Shown here: positions 34,870 through 44,106 of the stretch, piece by piece
Position numbering within the stretch: the stretch's first letter is position 1
How the letters are laid out: each line of letters starts with the position of its first letter
From: Streptomyces sp. NBRC 109706
GTDB taxonomy: Bacteria; Actinomycetota; Actinomycetes; Streptomycetales; Streptomycetaceae
Direction: 5' to 3'
Assembly: GCF_000974485.1 (NCBI RefSeq)
Contig: NZ_BBOM01000005.1
Coordinates: 310,001-374,000, forward strand
Length of the DNA stretch: 64,000 nt
The notes under the pieces: model-generated
What the model saw: only the letters and a program-made list of their open reading frames with translations
Databases searched by the model: none
What the model was told of the DNA's origin: nothing
Translations under genes and position numbers: made by a program

Positions 34870-35670
34870 ATGGAGACGCCGCAGAACCCCGCCGACCCAG
34901 CCGCCGACTCAGCAGACCCAGCCGTCGACCCGGCTGCCACAGCCGACCCAGCCGTGGAGGACGCGGCGGGACCGGGCGGGATCGCCGCGACCGACTGGGC
35001 CGAGGCGTCCGCCGACCCCAGATACCGGGCGGCCATCGTGGATCTGCTGGGCGCGCTCGCCTACGGGGAGCTGGCCGCGTTCGAGCGGCTGGCCGAGGAC
35101 GCCAAGCTGGCGCCCGGGCTGACCGACAAGGCGGCCCTGGCCCGGATGGCGACGGCCGAGTTCCAGCACTTCGAGCAGCTGACCGAGCGGCTGCGGGAGA
35201 TCGACGAGGACCCGACGGACGCGATGCGCCCGTTCGCCGCCCCGCTCGACGAGTTCCACCGACTGACCGCCCCGTCGGACTGGCTGGAGGGCCTGGTCAA
35301 GGCCTATGTGGGGGACGCCATCGCGGCCGACTTCTACCGTGAGGTGGCCTCGCGTCTCGACTCCGACACCCGTCGGCTGGTGATGGGGGTGCTGGACGAC
35401 ACCGGGCACGCCTCGTTCGCCGTGGAGCGGGTCCGTTCGGCGATCGAGGCCGAACCACGGGTGGGCGGCCGGCTGGCGCTGTGGGCGCGGCGGCTGATGG
35501 GCGAGGCGCTGTCGCAGGCGCAGCGCGTGGTCGCGGACCGGGACGCGCTCTCCACCATGCTGGTCGGCGGCGTCGCCGACGGCTTCGATCTGGCCGAGAT
35601 CGGCCGGATGTTCTCCCGGATCACCGAGGCGCACACCAAGCGGATGGCCGCTCTCGGCCTGTCGGCGTAG
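34870..35670 (+). CDS. ferritin-like fold protein (MiaE-like)
   Basis: A 266-residue protein. Residues 1-45 are a disordered Asp/Pro/Ala repeat (DPA motifs). The rest is a four-helix bundle with carboxylate/histidine metal-ligand candidates: E67 (YGELAAFE), E97 and H100 (AEFQHFEQ) and H180 (DDTGHASF). This matches the actinobacterial ferritin-like/MiaE_2 family related to the diiron tRNA hydroxylase MiaE; the substrate is not established. The ATG at 34870 is used because of the -10 box and because homologous sequence begins after it. M. tuberculosis Rv3210c beside rhlE is the likely counterpart (from memory). Confidence 0.85.
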   Translation: METPQNPADPAADSADPAVDPAATADPAVEDAAGPGGIAATDWAEASADPRYRAAIVDLLGALAYGELAAFERLAEDAKLAPGLTDKAALARMATAEFQHFEQLTERLREIDEDPTDAMRPFAAPLDEFHRLTAPSDWLEGLVKAYVGDAIAADFYREVASRLDSDTRRLVMGVLDDTGHASFAVERVRSAIEAEPRVGGRLALWARRLMGEALSQAQRVVADRDALSTMLVGGVADGFDLAEIGRMFSRITEAHTKRMAALGLSA

Positions 35671-35683
35671 CGGCCGGCGCGGC

Positions 35684-35689
35684 TAGAGT
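35684..35689 (+). promoter_or_regulatory. -10 element of a putative leaderless promoter (177-aa gene)
   Basis: TAGAGT ends 6 nt before the ATG at 35696. No SD is present. Confidence 0.5.
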
Positions 35690-35695
35690 CGCGCC

Positions 35696-36229
35696 ATGGC
35701 GACAGCGGCTGAACCCGGCTTCGACCGGGCCCTGATCGAGGAGTCGGCGAAGAAGTCCGCGCTGGTGTGGGTGCGCGGCCCCGAGGGGCCGCCGCGCGCG
35801 CTGTGGCATGTCTGGCACGAGGGCGCCGTCTGGCTGGTCGGCGGCCCGGGGGAGCAGCCGCTGGACGGTCTCGGCCTGGTCGAGGGGGCGCGGGCCACGG
35901 TGAGCTGCCGCAGCAAGGACAAGGGCGGCCGGCTGGTGGTCTGGCCGGCGGCGGTGGCCGAGCCGGCGAGCGACGATCCGGGGCGGGCGGCGGCGGTGGC
36001 CGAGCTGGCCGCCAAGCGGCTCAACGCCCCCGACACCGCCGCCCTGGCGAGTCGGTGGGACGCGGAGTGCCGGGTGCTGCGGTTCACGCCGGTGGGCGGG
36101 ACCAGCCAGCGCCCCGGCGCGATGCCGGAGGACGGCGGCGCAGCCGCTCCGCTGCCCACGCCGGCCAGCACCCGGGTGCCCACCCCGACCGGGCTGCCCA
36201 CCCGCCGTCGGCAGCGCCGCAAGCGCTGA
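35696..36229 (+). CDS. conserved hypothetical protein, possible FMN split-barrel fold
   Basis: A 177-residue protein. The first 100 residues are beta-rich (SALVWVRG, ALWHVWHEGAVWLVGG, ATVSCRSK, RLVVWPAAV), reminiscent of small pyridoxamine-oxidase-like split barrels, though no firm signature is seen. The C-terminal 50 residues are Pro/Thr-rich and end in a basic RRRQRRKR tail. No signal peptide. It starts 26 bp after the ferritin-like gene but appears to have its own leaderless promoter. Function unknown. Confidence 0.75.
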   Translation: MATAAEPGFDRALIEESAKKSALVWVRGPEGPPRALWHVWHEGAVWLVGGPGEQPLDGLGLVEGARATVSCRSKDKGGRLVVWPAAVAEPASDDPGRAAAVAELAAKRLNAPDTAALASRWDAECRVLRFTPVGGTSQRPGAMPEDGGAAAPLPTPASTRVPTPTGLPTRRRQRRKR

Positions 36230-36247
36230 CCAGGCCCGTACGCCGGG

Positions 36248-37006
36248 TCATTCACGGGGCAGCAGCGCGTCCCCGTAGTCGACGATCTCGTCGTCGGCCG
36301 GCGGGTGCAGGGTGAAGTCCTCGCCCCAGTCGGTCAGCTTGAGATCGCCCGCGCCGCCGCCCCTGCGCAGCCGCAGCGGATAGGGCGTGCCGTCCAGGGC
36401 GACGTCCATGATGCCGCCGGCGCCCTCGGCCGCCTGGAGCTGGATGGTGCGGACGCCGTCCACATCGTTCTGCTCGCCGACCGCCCTGGTGCCCTCCAGG
36501 GCGAGCAGCGCCTCCAGCAGGCCGTCCTTCTCGGTGAAGCCGCTCAGCTCGGCATAGGCCGGATCGTCCGTGACGACCAGCACGTACTTGCCGTCGAGCT
36601 TCTGCGTGGGGTCGGAGTCCAGCTCCTCGGGGATGCCCTCGGTCTCCCAGAACGCGGCGTCGGCCCGCATGTACATCTCGTCGCCGACCCGCAGCAGTTC
36701 GAAGGTGGCGCCCTCGGCCGAGACCTCGCCGACGGCGCCCTCGGGGCCGAGGCGCATGTCCAACCGGTAGGAGGCGCCGTCGGCGAGCACGGTGCCGGAG
36801 AGCCGCACGCTGGTGGCCTCGGCCGCCGCCGTCCTGGCCGCCTCCTCTATCTCCTCCGGCGGCAGCTCGTCCACGCCGTTGGTCTCCTCCGGCGGCTCGC
36901 CCTCGGGGGTGCAGGCGACCGAGCCGACAAGGAGTGTCACCCCGGACACCACACCCGCCAGAACCCTGCGCCACCGGGGATGTGTTGCGGACGCGCGAGC
37001 GATCAC
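36248..37006 (-). CDS. LolA/LppX-LprG-like lipoprotein
   Basis: A 252-residue lipoprotein. Signal peptide with GSVAC lipobox, an acidic linker, then a beta-sheet domain resembling the LppX/LprAFG lipid-carrier fold (SVRLSGTVL, YRLDMRLG, LLRVGDEMYMRAD, KYVLVV, TIQLQAAEG). The M. tuberculosis relatives carry lipids between envelope layers; a similar task is inferred. The GTG at 37006 has GAGAGG eight bases upstream; the ATG at 37027 seven codons earlier has no SD. It is convergent with the 177-aa gene and divergent from mrp. Confidence 0.82.
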   Translation of the reverse strand: MIARASATHPRWRRVLAGVVSGVTLLVGSVACTPEGEPPEETNGVDELPPEEIEEAARTAAAEATSVRLSGTVLADGASYRLDMRLGPEGAVGEVSAEGATFELLRVGDEMYMRADAAFWETEGIPEELDSDPTQKLDGKYVLVVTDDPAYAELSGFTEKDGLLEALLALEGTRAVGEQNDVDGVRTIQLQAAEGAGGIMDVALDGTPYPLRLRRGGGAGDLKLTDWGEDFTLHPPADDEIVDYGDALLPRE

Positions 37007-37107
37007 GGTGGCTGCCTCTCGTCCCATGGGGGCTGGTGTGGCGGCAGCGTACCGGGCTCCCCGCGACGCGGGGAAAGGGGCGGTCCTTGTGCCCGTCCGG
37101 TGCGCCG

Positions 37108-37113
37108 TACCAT
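37108..37113 (+). promoter_or_regulatory. -10 element of a putative leaderless mrp promoter
   Basis: TACCAT ends 7 nt before the ATG at 37121. TTGTGC at 37087-37092 may be the -35 (15-bp spacer). Confidence 0.5.
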
Positions 37114-37120
37114 CGGGGGC

Positions 37121-38296
37121 ATGGCTACCGATATTCCCCCAGCGCCCGGCGCCACCGGCACCCTGCCCACCGAGGACGATGTGCGGGCCGCGCTGGGGCG
37201 GGTGAACGATCCGGAGATCCACCGTCCCATCACCGACCTCGGCATGGTGAAGTCGATCGCCATCGACGCGGACGGCGTCGTCACGGTGGCGATCTATCTC
37301 ACCATCCAGGGCTGCCCGATGCGCGACTCCATCACCGCCGAGGTGACGGAGGCGGTGCGGGGCGTCGCCGGGGTGCGGGACGCTCGGGTCGAGCTGGACG
37401 TGATGAGCGACGAGCAGCGCAAGGAGCTGGCCACCACGCTCAGGGGCGGCCAGGCCGAACGGGAGGTCCCGTTCGCCAAGCCGGGCTCGTTGACCCGGGT
37501 CTACGCGGTGGCCTCGGGCAAGGGCGGCGTCGGCAAGTCGTCGGTCACGGTCAACCTGGCGGCGGCGCTGGCGGCGGACGGGCTGAAGGTCGGCGTGGTG
37601 GACGCCGACATCTACGGCCACTCGGTGCCCCGGATGCTGGGCACGGAGGCGCGGCCGACCCAGGTGGAGAACATGATCATGCCGCCCACCGCGCATGGCG
37701 TGAAGGTGATCTCCATCGGGATGTTCACGCCGGGCAACGCGCCCGTGGTGTGGCGCGGTCCGATGCTGCACCGGGCGCTCCAGCAGTTCCTCGCCGATGT
37801 CTTCTGGGGCGATCTGGACGTGCTGCTGCTCGATCTGCCGCCGGGCACCGGCGATATCGCGATCTCGGTGGCCCAGCTGGTGCCGGGCGCGGAGATCCTG
37901 GTGGTGACCACGCCACAGCAGGCCGCCGCCGAGGTCGCCGAGCGGGCCGGTTCCATCGCGGTGCAGACCCACCAGAAGATCGTCGGCGTGGTGGAGAACA
38001 TGGCGGGCCTGCCGTGCCCGCACTGCGGCGAGCTGGTGGATGTCTTCGGCACCGGCGGCGGCGAGCGGGTCGCCGAGGGCCTGACGCGGACGACGGGCGC
38101 CAAGGTGCCGGTGCTGGGCAGCATCCCGATCGATGTGCGGCTGCGGGAGGGCGGCGACGACGGCCGGCCCGTGGTGCTGTCCGACCCGGAATCGCCGGCG
38201 GGCGTGGCGCTGCGTTCGATCGCCTCGGCGCTGGGGGCGCGGCAGCGCGGCCTGGCCGGAATGTCGCTGGGGATCACCCCGCGCGCGAAGTTCTGA
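37121..38296 (+). CDS. mrp: Mrp/ApbC-type iron-sulfur cluster carrier ATPase
   Basis: A 391-residue P-loop ATPase. Residues about 15-100 are a DUF59/MIP18 domain (VNDPEIHRPITDLGMV, GCPMRDS). The ATPase has the deviant Walker A SGKGGVGKSS (132-141), DADIYGHS, LLLDLPPGTGD, and the dimer-bridging C-x2-C pair in CPHCGE that binds a 4Fe-4S cluster. It delivers clusters to apoproteins in the cytosol. No SD; leaderless. In M. tuberculosis mrp (Rv1229c) lies near the sigE-tatB block, as here. Confidence 0.94.
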   Translation: MATDIPPAPGATGTLPTEDDVRAALGRVNDPEIHRPITDLGMVKSIAIDADGVVTVAIYLTIQGCPMRDSITAEVTEAVRGVAGVRDARVELDVMSDEQRKELATTLRGGQAEREVPFAKPGSLTRVYAVASGKGGVGKSSVTVNLAAALAADGLKVGVVDADIYGHSVPRMLGTEARPTQVENMIMPPTAHGVKVISIGMFTPGNAPVVWRGPMLHRALQQFLADVFWGDLDVLLLDLPPGTGDIAISVAQLVPGAEILVVTTPQQAAAEVAERAGSIAVQTHQKIVGVVENMAGLPCPHCGELVDVFGTGGGERVAEGLTRTTGAKVPVLGSIPIDVRLREGGDDGRPVVLSDPESPAGVALRSIASALGARQRGLAGMSLGITPRAKF

Positions 38297-38302
38297 CGGT
38301 CC

Positions 38303-38328
38303 GCCTGGGCCGGGCCCCGGCCCGGCCC
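38303..38328. terminator. bidirectional terminator between mrp and the 227-aa gene
   Basis: CTGGGCCGGGCC (38303-38314) pairs with GGCCCGGCCCAG (38317-38328), six bases after the mrp stop and just before the convergent stop at 38336. Confidence 0.85.
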
Positions 38329-38335
38329 AGCGCGA

Positions 38336-39019
38336 TCAGCCGCGCACCGAGTAGCTCTCGATGTCCTTGATCACCGCGAAGCCGAGGCCATAGGCGCTCA
38401 TGCCCCGACCGTAGGCGCCGATATGCACGCCGTGCGGCGCGGCGCCGGCGAGCACCCAGCCGTACTCCGACTCGCGGTAGTGGAACGAGGTGGGCACCCC
38501 GTCCACCGGGAGGGACAGCTCGCTCCAGCCGCTGCTCCCCAGATCGTCGGCCAACTCCCAGGCGATGGACGTCTGTTGCTCCAGCCAGTCCTGGCGGAGC
38601 GCCCGTTCCATCTGGGCCGGCCAGGTGCAGGCCAGCAGGCCCGAGCCGGCCAGCCAGGCCGCCGAGGCCGGTGAGGTGGCCTCCAGCACGCCATGGCCGT
38701 CGGGGCTGCGCCGGACCGGCCGTCCGGCGACGGTGACCACGGCGGTGAACCGCTGGTCCTCGTGGCCGAGTTCGGCGCGCAGCGTGGGCTCCTGGCCATG
38801 GCCCGTGGCGCCGTGCTCGACCGAACCGTCGGCCGCCATGCCGACCTGGGTCAGCCAACGGGGGCCGGTGAACGCGTCGTCCAGCCCGTACCAGGGAAAA
38901 TCGGCGGCGAGATAGCCCGCGAGCACCGGCCGGGCCCCCGGCACACCCCGGACCTTGCCCCCGCTACCGGAATCGTCACCTGTCGCGTCGTGCGGCTCCG
39001 CCCGACTCGTCGTCTCCAT
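38336..39019 (-). CDS. conserved hypothetical protein
   Basis: A 227-residue soluble protein without signal peptide or membrane helix; Trp-rich (TWPAQMERALRQDWLEQQ) and ending in GLGFAVIKDIESYSVRG. I do not recognise a functional family; similar proteins sit between mrp and tatB in Streptomyces. The ATG at 39019 is preceded by GGAGG eight bases upstream, which decides it against an in-frame codon at 39055. It is convergent with mrp. Confidence 0.78.
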   Translation of the reverse strand: METTSRAEPHDATGDDSGSGGKVRGVPGARPVLAGYLAADFPWYGLDDAFTGPRWLTQVGMAADGSVEHGATGHGQEPTLRAELGHEDQRFTAVVTVAGRPVRRSPDGHGVLEATSPASAAWLAGSGLLACTWPAQMERALRQDWLEQQTSIAWELADDLGSSGWSELSLPVDGVPTSFHYRESEYGWVLAGAAPHGVHIGAYGRGMSAYGLGFAVIKDIESYSVRG

Positions 39020-39150
39020 GTGCCGACGCCTCCTCATTGCCCTCGTCCTGGGCACACCCCGGACATAGGGAGGATAGCCATCCCGCTCCGCGCTGTCGGG
39101 CGCGCCCGGTGAGCGGGGGCCGGCATATGCCCCAAAGGGGTCCGATCCAG

Positions 39151-39744
39151 TCAGGTGGCGTCGATGTCGAACGCCGGGGCCTCGGCGGGCGCGGCGTCGC
39201 CGGCCGAGGCGGCGGCCCGCGGTGCGTCCGAAGCGGTGGTGTCCTTGGCGAGCTTGACCGTGGTGGCCGCTTCCTCGCCGGTCTTGGCGAGCTTGACGGC
39301 GCCGTCCGCGCTCCCACCGGCCTTGGCCGGTCCCGTGCCCTCGCCGGTCGACGGCGTGCGCTGCTTGGCGAGGCTGGTGGTGGGGCGGGCCCCGCCCGGC
39401 TTGTTGCGCTGGGGGGTGGTGCGGCCGTTGACCGCGTCCGTGACCTCCCGCAGCTCCTTGCGCACATCGAGATCGTTCGCCAGCTCGCGGAGGCCGAGAT
39501 CGTCGTTGTCCATCAGGTGCTTCTTGGCGAAGGTCTTCGGGTTGAGGTCCTCGAACTCGAAATCCTTGAACTCAGGGCCCAGCTCCGAGCGGATGTCCTG
39601 CTTGGCGTTGTCGGAGAACTCCCGGATCTTCCGGATGAACTGGACCACCTCGCGGATCATCTTGGGCAGCTTCTCCGGGCCGAAGACCAGGATGGCCAGG
39701 ATGATCAGCGTGATGAACTCTAGGGACCCTATATCGAAGAACAC
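39151..39744 (-). CDS. tatB: Sec-independent protein translocase subunit TatB
   Basis: A 197-residue protein. One N-terminal membrane helix (about 5-21), the hinge FGPEKLPK, then an amphipathic helix (IREVVQFIRKIREFSDNAK) and a long charged, Ala-rich tail. TatB recruits twin-arginine signal peptides to the TatC complex. The GTG start has AGGGAG seven bases upstream. It is the last gene of the block sigE, anti-sigma, htrA, tatB, and the same order is known in M. tuberculosis (Rv1221-Rv1224). Confidence 0.93.
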   Translation of the reverse strand: MFFDIGSLEFITLIILAILVFGPEKLPKMIREVVQFIRKIREFSDNAKQDIRSELGPEFKDFEFEDLNPKTFAKKHLMDNDDLGLRELANDLDVRKELREVTDAVNGRTTPQRNKPGGARPTTSLAKQRTPSTGEGTGPAKAGGSADGAVKLAKTGEEAATTVKLAKDTTASDAPRAAASAGDAAPAEAPAFDIDAT

Positions 39745-39889
39745 CGGACAGCTCCCTCACGCAAACGAGTAGATGGCCACGGTACCCCGGGGTGCCTGGC
39801 CGGGGGGAGACCAACGGAACCAGCAACGGGTAAAGGGACGGTTCGGACAGCTCGGGGTGAGCGGGGCACCGCCCCCGTCGGCCACCCCC

Positions 39890-41446
39890 TCAGCCGGCGG
39901 ACTCGCCGAGCACCACATCCAGGGTCAGCTCCCGGTCGCCGCGCTCGATGGTCAGCGTCAGCTGGTCCCCCGGGCGGTGGCTGCGGATCTTGATGATCAA
40001 CTCGTCGGCGCCCAGCACCCGCTGGCCGTCCACCGCCGTGATCACATCGCCGTCCCGGACGCCGGCCCGGTCGGCCGGGCTGTCCGGCACCACCGAGGGA
40101 TCGTCCGTCGAGCTGCCGACCCGGGCGCCCTCGCCCGTGTAGCGGGTGTCCAGGGTGACCCCTATCACCGGGTGGGTGGCCTGCCCGGTGTTGATGAGCT
40201 GCTCGGCGACGTCCTTCGCCTGGTTGATCGGGATGGCGAAGCCGAGGCCGACGCTGCCCGCCTCCGCGCCGCCGTTGTCCACACTGCGGATCGCGCTGTT
40301 GACGCCGATCACCCGGCCGTTGGCGTCGGCCAGCGGGCCGCCGGAGTTGCCCGGGTTGATCGGGGCGTCCGTCTGGAGGGCGTTCACATAGCTGATGTCG
40401 GAGCCGTCGCCCTGCTCGCCGCCGGCGGTGATAGGGCGCTCGGTGGCGCTGATGATCCCCGAGGTGACCGTGCCGGCGAGGCCGAACGGGGAGCCGATGG
40501 CCACCACCGGATCGCCCACCCGCACCAGATCCGAATCGCCCAGCTCCAGCGGGGTGAGCCCGGACACGTCGGAGACCTTGACCACGGCCAGGTCGTAGCC
40601 GCTGTGCCCGCCGACCACCTCGCCGCTGACCGTGTCCCCGCTGCTGAAGGTGACGTCGACCAGCCGGCCGGCGCCCGAAGCGCCGGCGACCACATGCGAG
40701 TTGGTGAGGATATGGCCGCGGTCGTCCAGCACGAAGCCGGTGCCGGAACGGCCGCCGGAGGCGTGCAGCGTGACCACGCCGGGGAGCAGCGCGTTGGCGA
40801 TGGCGGCGATGCTGCCGTCGGGCGCGGCGACCGCCTCGCCCGAGGTCTGCGGCAGCCGCACCTCGCTGAAGGTGCCGTTCCGCTCCAGCTGGACGCCGAC
40901 CACGCCGCCCAGCGCACCGGCCAGCAGGGCCAACAGCGCCGCGCCGAGCACCAGCCTGACGGCCCGGCCACGGGAGCGCGGCCGCTCCCCCGCGGGCGCG
41001 GCCAGGGAAGCGGACGGCGCCTGCGGTGCCGGGACGGGCGCGGGAACGGAGGCGGACCACGGGTTGTAACGGGCGGACGGCGCCTCGGGCGACGGCACGG
41101 CGCCGCCCGACGCGGTCAACGGGGCCGCGCCGCCGAGGCTGCCGCCATCCGCCGGGGGCGGCAGGCGGACGCCGGCCGGCGGCGTCGGATCGGGGCGCTG
41201 CACGGGCGGCGCCGGCGCCCAGGGCCCCGGCTGGCCGTAGGGCGGCGTGCTGTAGGGGTCCTCGATGTCGCCGGCGGCACCCGAGGCGGCGCCGGAACTC
41301 GGCACCGCCGGGGACGCCGCGCCGCGCTCGGCCTGGTCCGGCGAGTCCCACGGGGGGCCTGAGCCGTCCCGCCGCTCGACGCCGTTCCCCTTGTCCATGG
41401 CCGCCGTCCCCATCGTGTCCGCGCCGTCCTCTTCCCCGGGCTGCAT
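39890..41446 (-). CDS. htrA: HtrA/DegP-type membrane serine protease with PDZ domain
   Basis: A 518-residue protein. A 160-residue Pro/Ala-rich cytoplasmic region precedes one membrane helix (163-186). The extracellular trypsin-like domain has the triad H251 (TNSHVV), D285 (YDLAVV) and S368 (GNSGGP). One PDZ domain occupies about 410-518 (GVRDGDVITAVDGQRV). It degrades or refolds damaged envelope proteins and may adjust the SigE response. It begins 23 bp after the anti-sigma gene. The ATG at 41446 is the first in frame; M12 and M17 are alternatives. Confidence 0.93.
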   Translation of the reverse strand: MQPGEEDGADTMGTAAMDKGNGVERRDGSGPPWDSPDQAERGAASPAVPSSGAASGAAGDIEDPYSTPPYGQPGPWAPAPPVQRPDPTPPAGVRLPPPADGGSLGGAAPLTASGGAVPSPEAPSARYNPWSASVPAPVPAPQAPSASLAAPAGERPRSRGRAVRLVLGAALLALLAGALGGVVGVQLERNGTFSEVRLPQTSGEAVAAPDGSIAAIANALLPGVVTLHASGGRSGTGFVLDDRGHILTNSHVVAGASGAGRLVDVTFSSGDTVSGEVVGGHSGYDLAVVKVSDVSGLTPLELGDSDLVRVGDPVVAIGSPFGLAGTVTSGIISATERPITAGGEQGDGSDISYVNALQTDAPINPGNSGGPLADANGRVIGVNSAIRSVDNGGAEAGSVGLGFAIPINQAKDVAEQLINTGQATHPVIGVTLDTRYTGEGARVGSSTDDPSVVPDSPADRAGVRDGDVITAVDGQRVLGADELIIKIRSHRPGDQLTLTIERGDRELTLDVVLGESAG

Positions 41447-41469
41447 TCAACCAGGTCGATCGGGCGATC

Positions 41470-42345
41470 TCAGCGCGGACTCACGGCACCGAGCGCGCTC
41501 GGGGGCGTGGGCTCCGGGCGCAGCGGGCCTATCAGCGGCGTGGCCGTGGTGACCGGCGGGGTGGCCTCGGGCACCGGGGAGGGGCCGTGGTCCGCCGGCA
41601 GGCTGCTGCCCAGCAGGGTGAAGTGCCGCAGCGGGGAGCCCGACGGCCCGGCGCCGCCGTCGGCGACCGGCTGGGCGCGCAGCGCCCCGGCCGCCTGGCC
41701 CTCCTCGTCGGCGCGCGCCGTCATTGGGCGCGGCCCGGCGCCACCGGGGGCGACACCGCTGCCGGCGGTGACCGTGCTGGGGGCGGAGGCGACGGCCGTC
41801 GGGGTGCCGCTGCCCGCGTTGCTCACCGCACCGCCGATCGCGAAGGCCGCGAGCGATACGGCGCCGGCGGCGGCGAAGGCGATCCGATGGCCGCGATGCG
41901 TCCGGCTCAGCGCCGGCGACTCGTGTATCCGGAAGCCACGCTCCCCGCCGAGACCCGCCGGGGACAGGAACGAGGAGCGGCCCCGGCCGCCGGGCAGCAG
42001 ATCCAGCCGGAACGCGCTCGAACGTTTGGGAGGGGTGCCGGCGGACGGGGGGCCGTCCTCGCCGGGCGGCGGGGGGTCGTCGCCGAGGGGCCGCCGCGGC
42101 TCGACGCTCTCGGCCGGCACGTTCTGCAGCCTGGCCAGCAGGCCGGCGGACGGCGCGGGGAGCGGACTCGCGGCGAAGGCGCTCTTCAGCCGGCGCTGCG
42201 CCTCGGCTTCGGTCTTGCAGTGCGCACAGGTGGCGAGATGGGCCAGCACGCGGTCTCTGCGGTCATGGGACAGCTCGCCGTCCACCAGGGCGGCGAGGCT
42301 CTCTCCCAGATGACGGTCCGGGCCGGACTCGGGGGCAGCGGTCAC
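41470..42345 (-). CDS. zinc-binding (ZAS) anti-sigma factor, RseA-like
   Basis: A 291-residue protein. The N-terminal zinc-binding anti-sigma domain has H36-x3-C40-x2-C43 (HLATCAHC). A disordered linker follows, then a membrane helix near 155-175 and an extracellular Ala/Pro-rich tail. It should hold SigE inactive at the membrane and release it on redox or envelope stress. The GTG start overlaps the sigE stop (GTGA, 42342-42345), ensuring balanced synthesis. The homologous gene in M. tuberculosis is rseA (Rv1222). Confidence 0.9.
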   Translation of the reverse strand: MTAAPESGPDRHLGESLAALVDGELSHDRRDRVLAHLATCAHCKTEAEAQRRLKSAFAASPLPAPSAGLLARLQNVPAESVEPRRPLGDDPPPPGEDGPPSAGTPPKRSSAFRLDLLPGGRGRSSFLSPAGLGGERGFRIHESPALSRTHRGHRIAFAAAGAVSLAAFAIGGAVSNAGSGTPTAVASAPSTVTAGSGVAPGGAGPRPMTARADEEGQAAGALRAQPVADGGAGPSGSPLRHFTLLGSSLPADHGPSPVPEATPPVTTATPLIGPLRPEPTPPSALGAVSPR

Positions 42346-43151
42346 TCCATCGCGCCTTCCGTCGCTCCCGAGGCTCCGGGGGCCGCGGCGAGAACCGGAT
42401 CGGGCGCGGACTCCCGCGCGGCGCGCTCCCCCGGCGAGCGGTGGCGCAGCGCCTTGCGCAGATGGGACCGGCCCCGGTGGATACGACTGCGGACCGTGCC
42501 CAGCTTGACGCCGAGGGTGGTGGCGATCTCCTCGTAGCTCAGCCCCTCGATATCGCACAGCACCACGGCGGCGCGGAAGTCGGGGGCGAGCGTGTCCAGC
42601 GCCTGCTGCACATCGGCGTCGAAGTGGGTGTCGTTGAAGTGCTGTTGGGGCGTGGGCTCCCGGCTGGGCAGCCGGTCGGCCGCGTCGTCGCCGAGGGCGT
42701 CGAACCTGATGCGCTGCTTGCGGCGCACCGAGTCCAGGAAGAGGTTGGTGGTGATGCGGTGCAGCCAGCCCTCGAAGGTGCCGGGGGTGTAGGTGGACAG
42801 CGAGCGGAAGACCCGGACGAAGACCTCCTGGGTGAGGTCCTCGGCGTCGTGCTGGTTGCCCGTGAGCCGGTAGGCCAGGCGGTAGACCCGAGCGCTGTGG
42901 GTGCTGACGATCTCCTCCCAGCTGGGGGGAGCCCACCCCTGGCTGTCAGCGCCCGTGCTGAAGGTGGCCACGGCGTTGGTGGTGCCGTCGGCGGTCTCGG
43001 TGGTGCTGTGCACTCGGTCGCTGTCAGCGTTGTCTGTCACGGAATTCGGCCCGCCGAAGGACCACCGGAAGCGCGCGAACACTCCCTGGCCGGTGGACGC
43101 GGCCGCACCTCCCCTGTCGGCTCTGGTGGTGTCCAGTGGAGCCCCTACCAT
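42342..43151 (-). CDS. sigE: ECF RNA polymerase sigma factor, SigE type
   Basis: A 269-residue ECF sigma factor. A poorly conserved N-terminal 80 residues precede region 2 ([28 protein letters not shown], quoted by its ends: starts at ARVYRL) and region 4 ([20 protein letters not shown]). M. tuberculosis SigE (257 aa) is the close functional analogue in surface and oxidative stress; this gene is not necessarily the sigE of S. coelicolor nomenclature. ATG 43151 has GAGGT four bases upstream. It heads the sigE-antisigma-htrA unit and diverges from the methyltransferase gene. Confidence 0.92.
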   Translation of the reverse strand: MVGAPLDTTRADRGGAAASTGQGVFARFRWSFGGPNSVTDNADSDRVHSTTETADGTTNAVATFSTGADSQGWAPPSWEEIVSTHSARVYRLAYRLTGNQHDAEDLTQEVFVRVFRSLSTYTPGTFEGWLHRITTNLFLDSVRRKQRIRFDALGDDAADRLPSREPTPQQHFNDTHFDADVQQALDTLAPDFRAAVVLCDIEGLSYEEIATTLGVKLGTVRSRIHRGRSHLRKALRHRSPGERAARESAPDPVLAAAPGASGATEGAME

Positions 43152-43338
43152 AGCCACCTCGCCCGTTAGCTCCGGATAAGCATTTTTGGCCTGCTTTTCC
43201 GTGGAGCCCCCGGACGACCGCCCGGAGGACCGTGTGTCCACAGACCAACTGCCCTGACCAACGTCAGAGGCGGGCATCCCGTTCCCCGCCGAAGTCGATA
43301 CAGTCAAGGCGCGTGACAGACGGGGACAGGAGAGGGCC
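43152..43338. promoter_or_regulatory. sigE / methyltransferase divergent regulatory region
   Basis: A 187-bp divergent region. An AT-rich patch (43176-43199, with ATTTTT) lies about 25-50 bp before the sigE start; on the sigE strand GGAAAAG followed by a TATCC-like element vaguely resembles an ECF promoter, so autoregulation is possible. On the other strand TACAGT (43299-43304) precedes a GTG at 43313 that opens a 14-codon frame. Experimental mapping is absent. Confidence 0.4.
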
Positions 43339-43989
43339 ATTACCGGCAACCGGCTGACGAGCTGGGCGTTCGCCGAGGCGTATGGCGCACCGGACGCCGA
43401 AAGCGCCGAGGGCACGGCGTTGGCCTGGGCCCGTGAGCGGGCGCTGGAGGCCGGGGTGCGCGCGGTCTCCCCCGGCACGGGCGACGCCCTGCGGCTGCTG
43501 GCCATGGTCTCGGGTGCGCGGGCGGTGGTCGAGATCGGCACCGGCACCGGGGTCTCCGGCATCCATCTGCTGACCGGGATGCGTCCGGAGGCGGTGCTCA
43601 CCACGGTGGACACCGAGCCCGACCGGCAGCAGTTCGCCCGGCAGGCGTTCCGGCTGGCCGGCTTCCCCGCCAACCGCACCAGGATCATCCCGGGGCACGC
43701 CCTCGATGTGCTGCCCCGGCTCACCGACGGCGGCTACGACCTGGTGTTCTGCGACGGGGACCGCCTTGAGTACCTGGACTATCTCGCAGAATCGTTGCGG
43801 CTGCTGCGCTCCGGCGGACTGGTCTGTTTCGCCGGGGTCTTCGCCGGCGGGCGCACCGTGGACTCGGCGGCGCAGCCGACCGAGGTGCGCCGGCTGCGGG
43901 AGTTGCTGCGCGCCGTCCGGGAGAGCGAGCGGCTGGCCCCCGCGCTGCTGCCGGTCGGCGACGGGCTGCTGTGCGCCGCCCGCCGCTGA
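43339..43989 (+). CDS. O-methyltransferase, SAM-dependent (start codon uncertain)
   Basis: Class I methyltransferase of about 216 residues: [13 protein letters not shown] (SAM loop), [19 protein letters not shown] and the ending [14 protein letters not shown]. The M. tuberculosis counterpart is Rv1220c, also next to sigE. The conserved N-terminus [15 protein letters not shown] is encoded, but there is no ATG, GTG or TTG for it between the in-frame stop at 43255 and a TTG at 43420, which would remove about 27 residues. An ATT at 43339 has GGAG six bases upstream and is the best candidate start; TTG 43420 is the conservative alternative. Confidence 0.8.
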   Translation: MTGNRLTSWAFAEAYGAPDAESAEGTALAWARERALEAGVRAVSPGTGDALRLLAMVSGARAVVEIGTGTGVSGIHLLTGMRPEAVLTTVDTEPDRQQFARQAFRLAGFPANRTRIIPGHALDVLPRLTDGGYDLVFCDGDRLEYLDYLAESLRLLRSGGLVCFAGVFAGGRTVDSAAQPTEVRRLRELLRAVRESERLAPALLPVGDGLLCAARR

Positions 43990-44044
43990 GCCGCGTGAAG
44001 TTTTCACGAAGGTTCCGCGCGCCCGGGCGAGGCGCACGACAAAC

Positions 44045-44079
44045 GGCGCCGCCCCGGAGACATGCTCCGGGGCGGCGCC
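44045..44079. terminator. bidirectional terminator between methyltransferase and DUF3117 genes
   Basis: A perfect 15-bp stem (44045-44059 with 44065-44079), 5-nt loop ACATG, between convergent genes. Confidence 0.9.
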
Positions 44080-44106
44080 ACAGGATCAACGCGGAACGGC
44101 GCGGCG

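Noticed and set aside
43313..43357. Standalone 14-codon gene MTDGDRRG from GTG 43313
   Set aside because: Mentioned as a possible leader peptide only; too short and without evidence of conservation to call as a gene.
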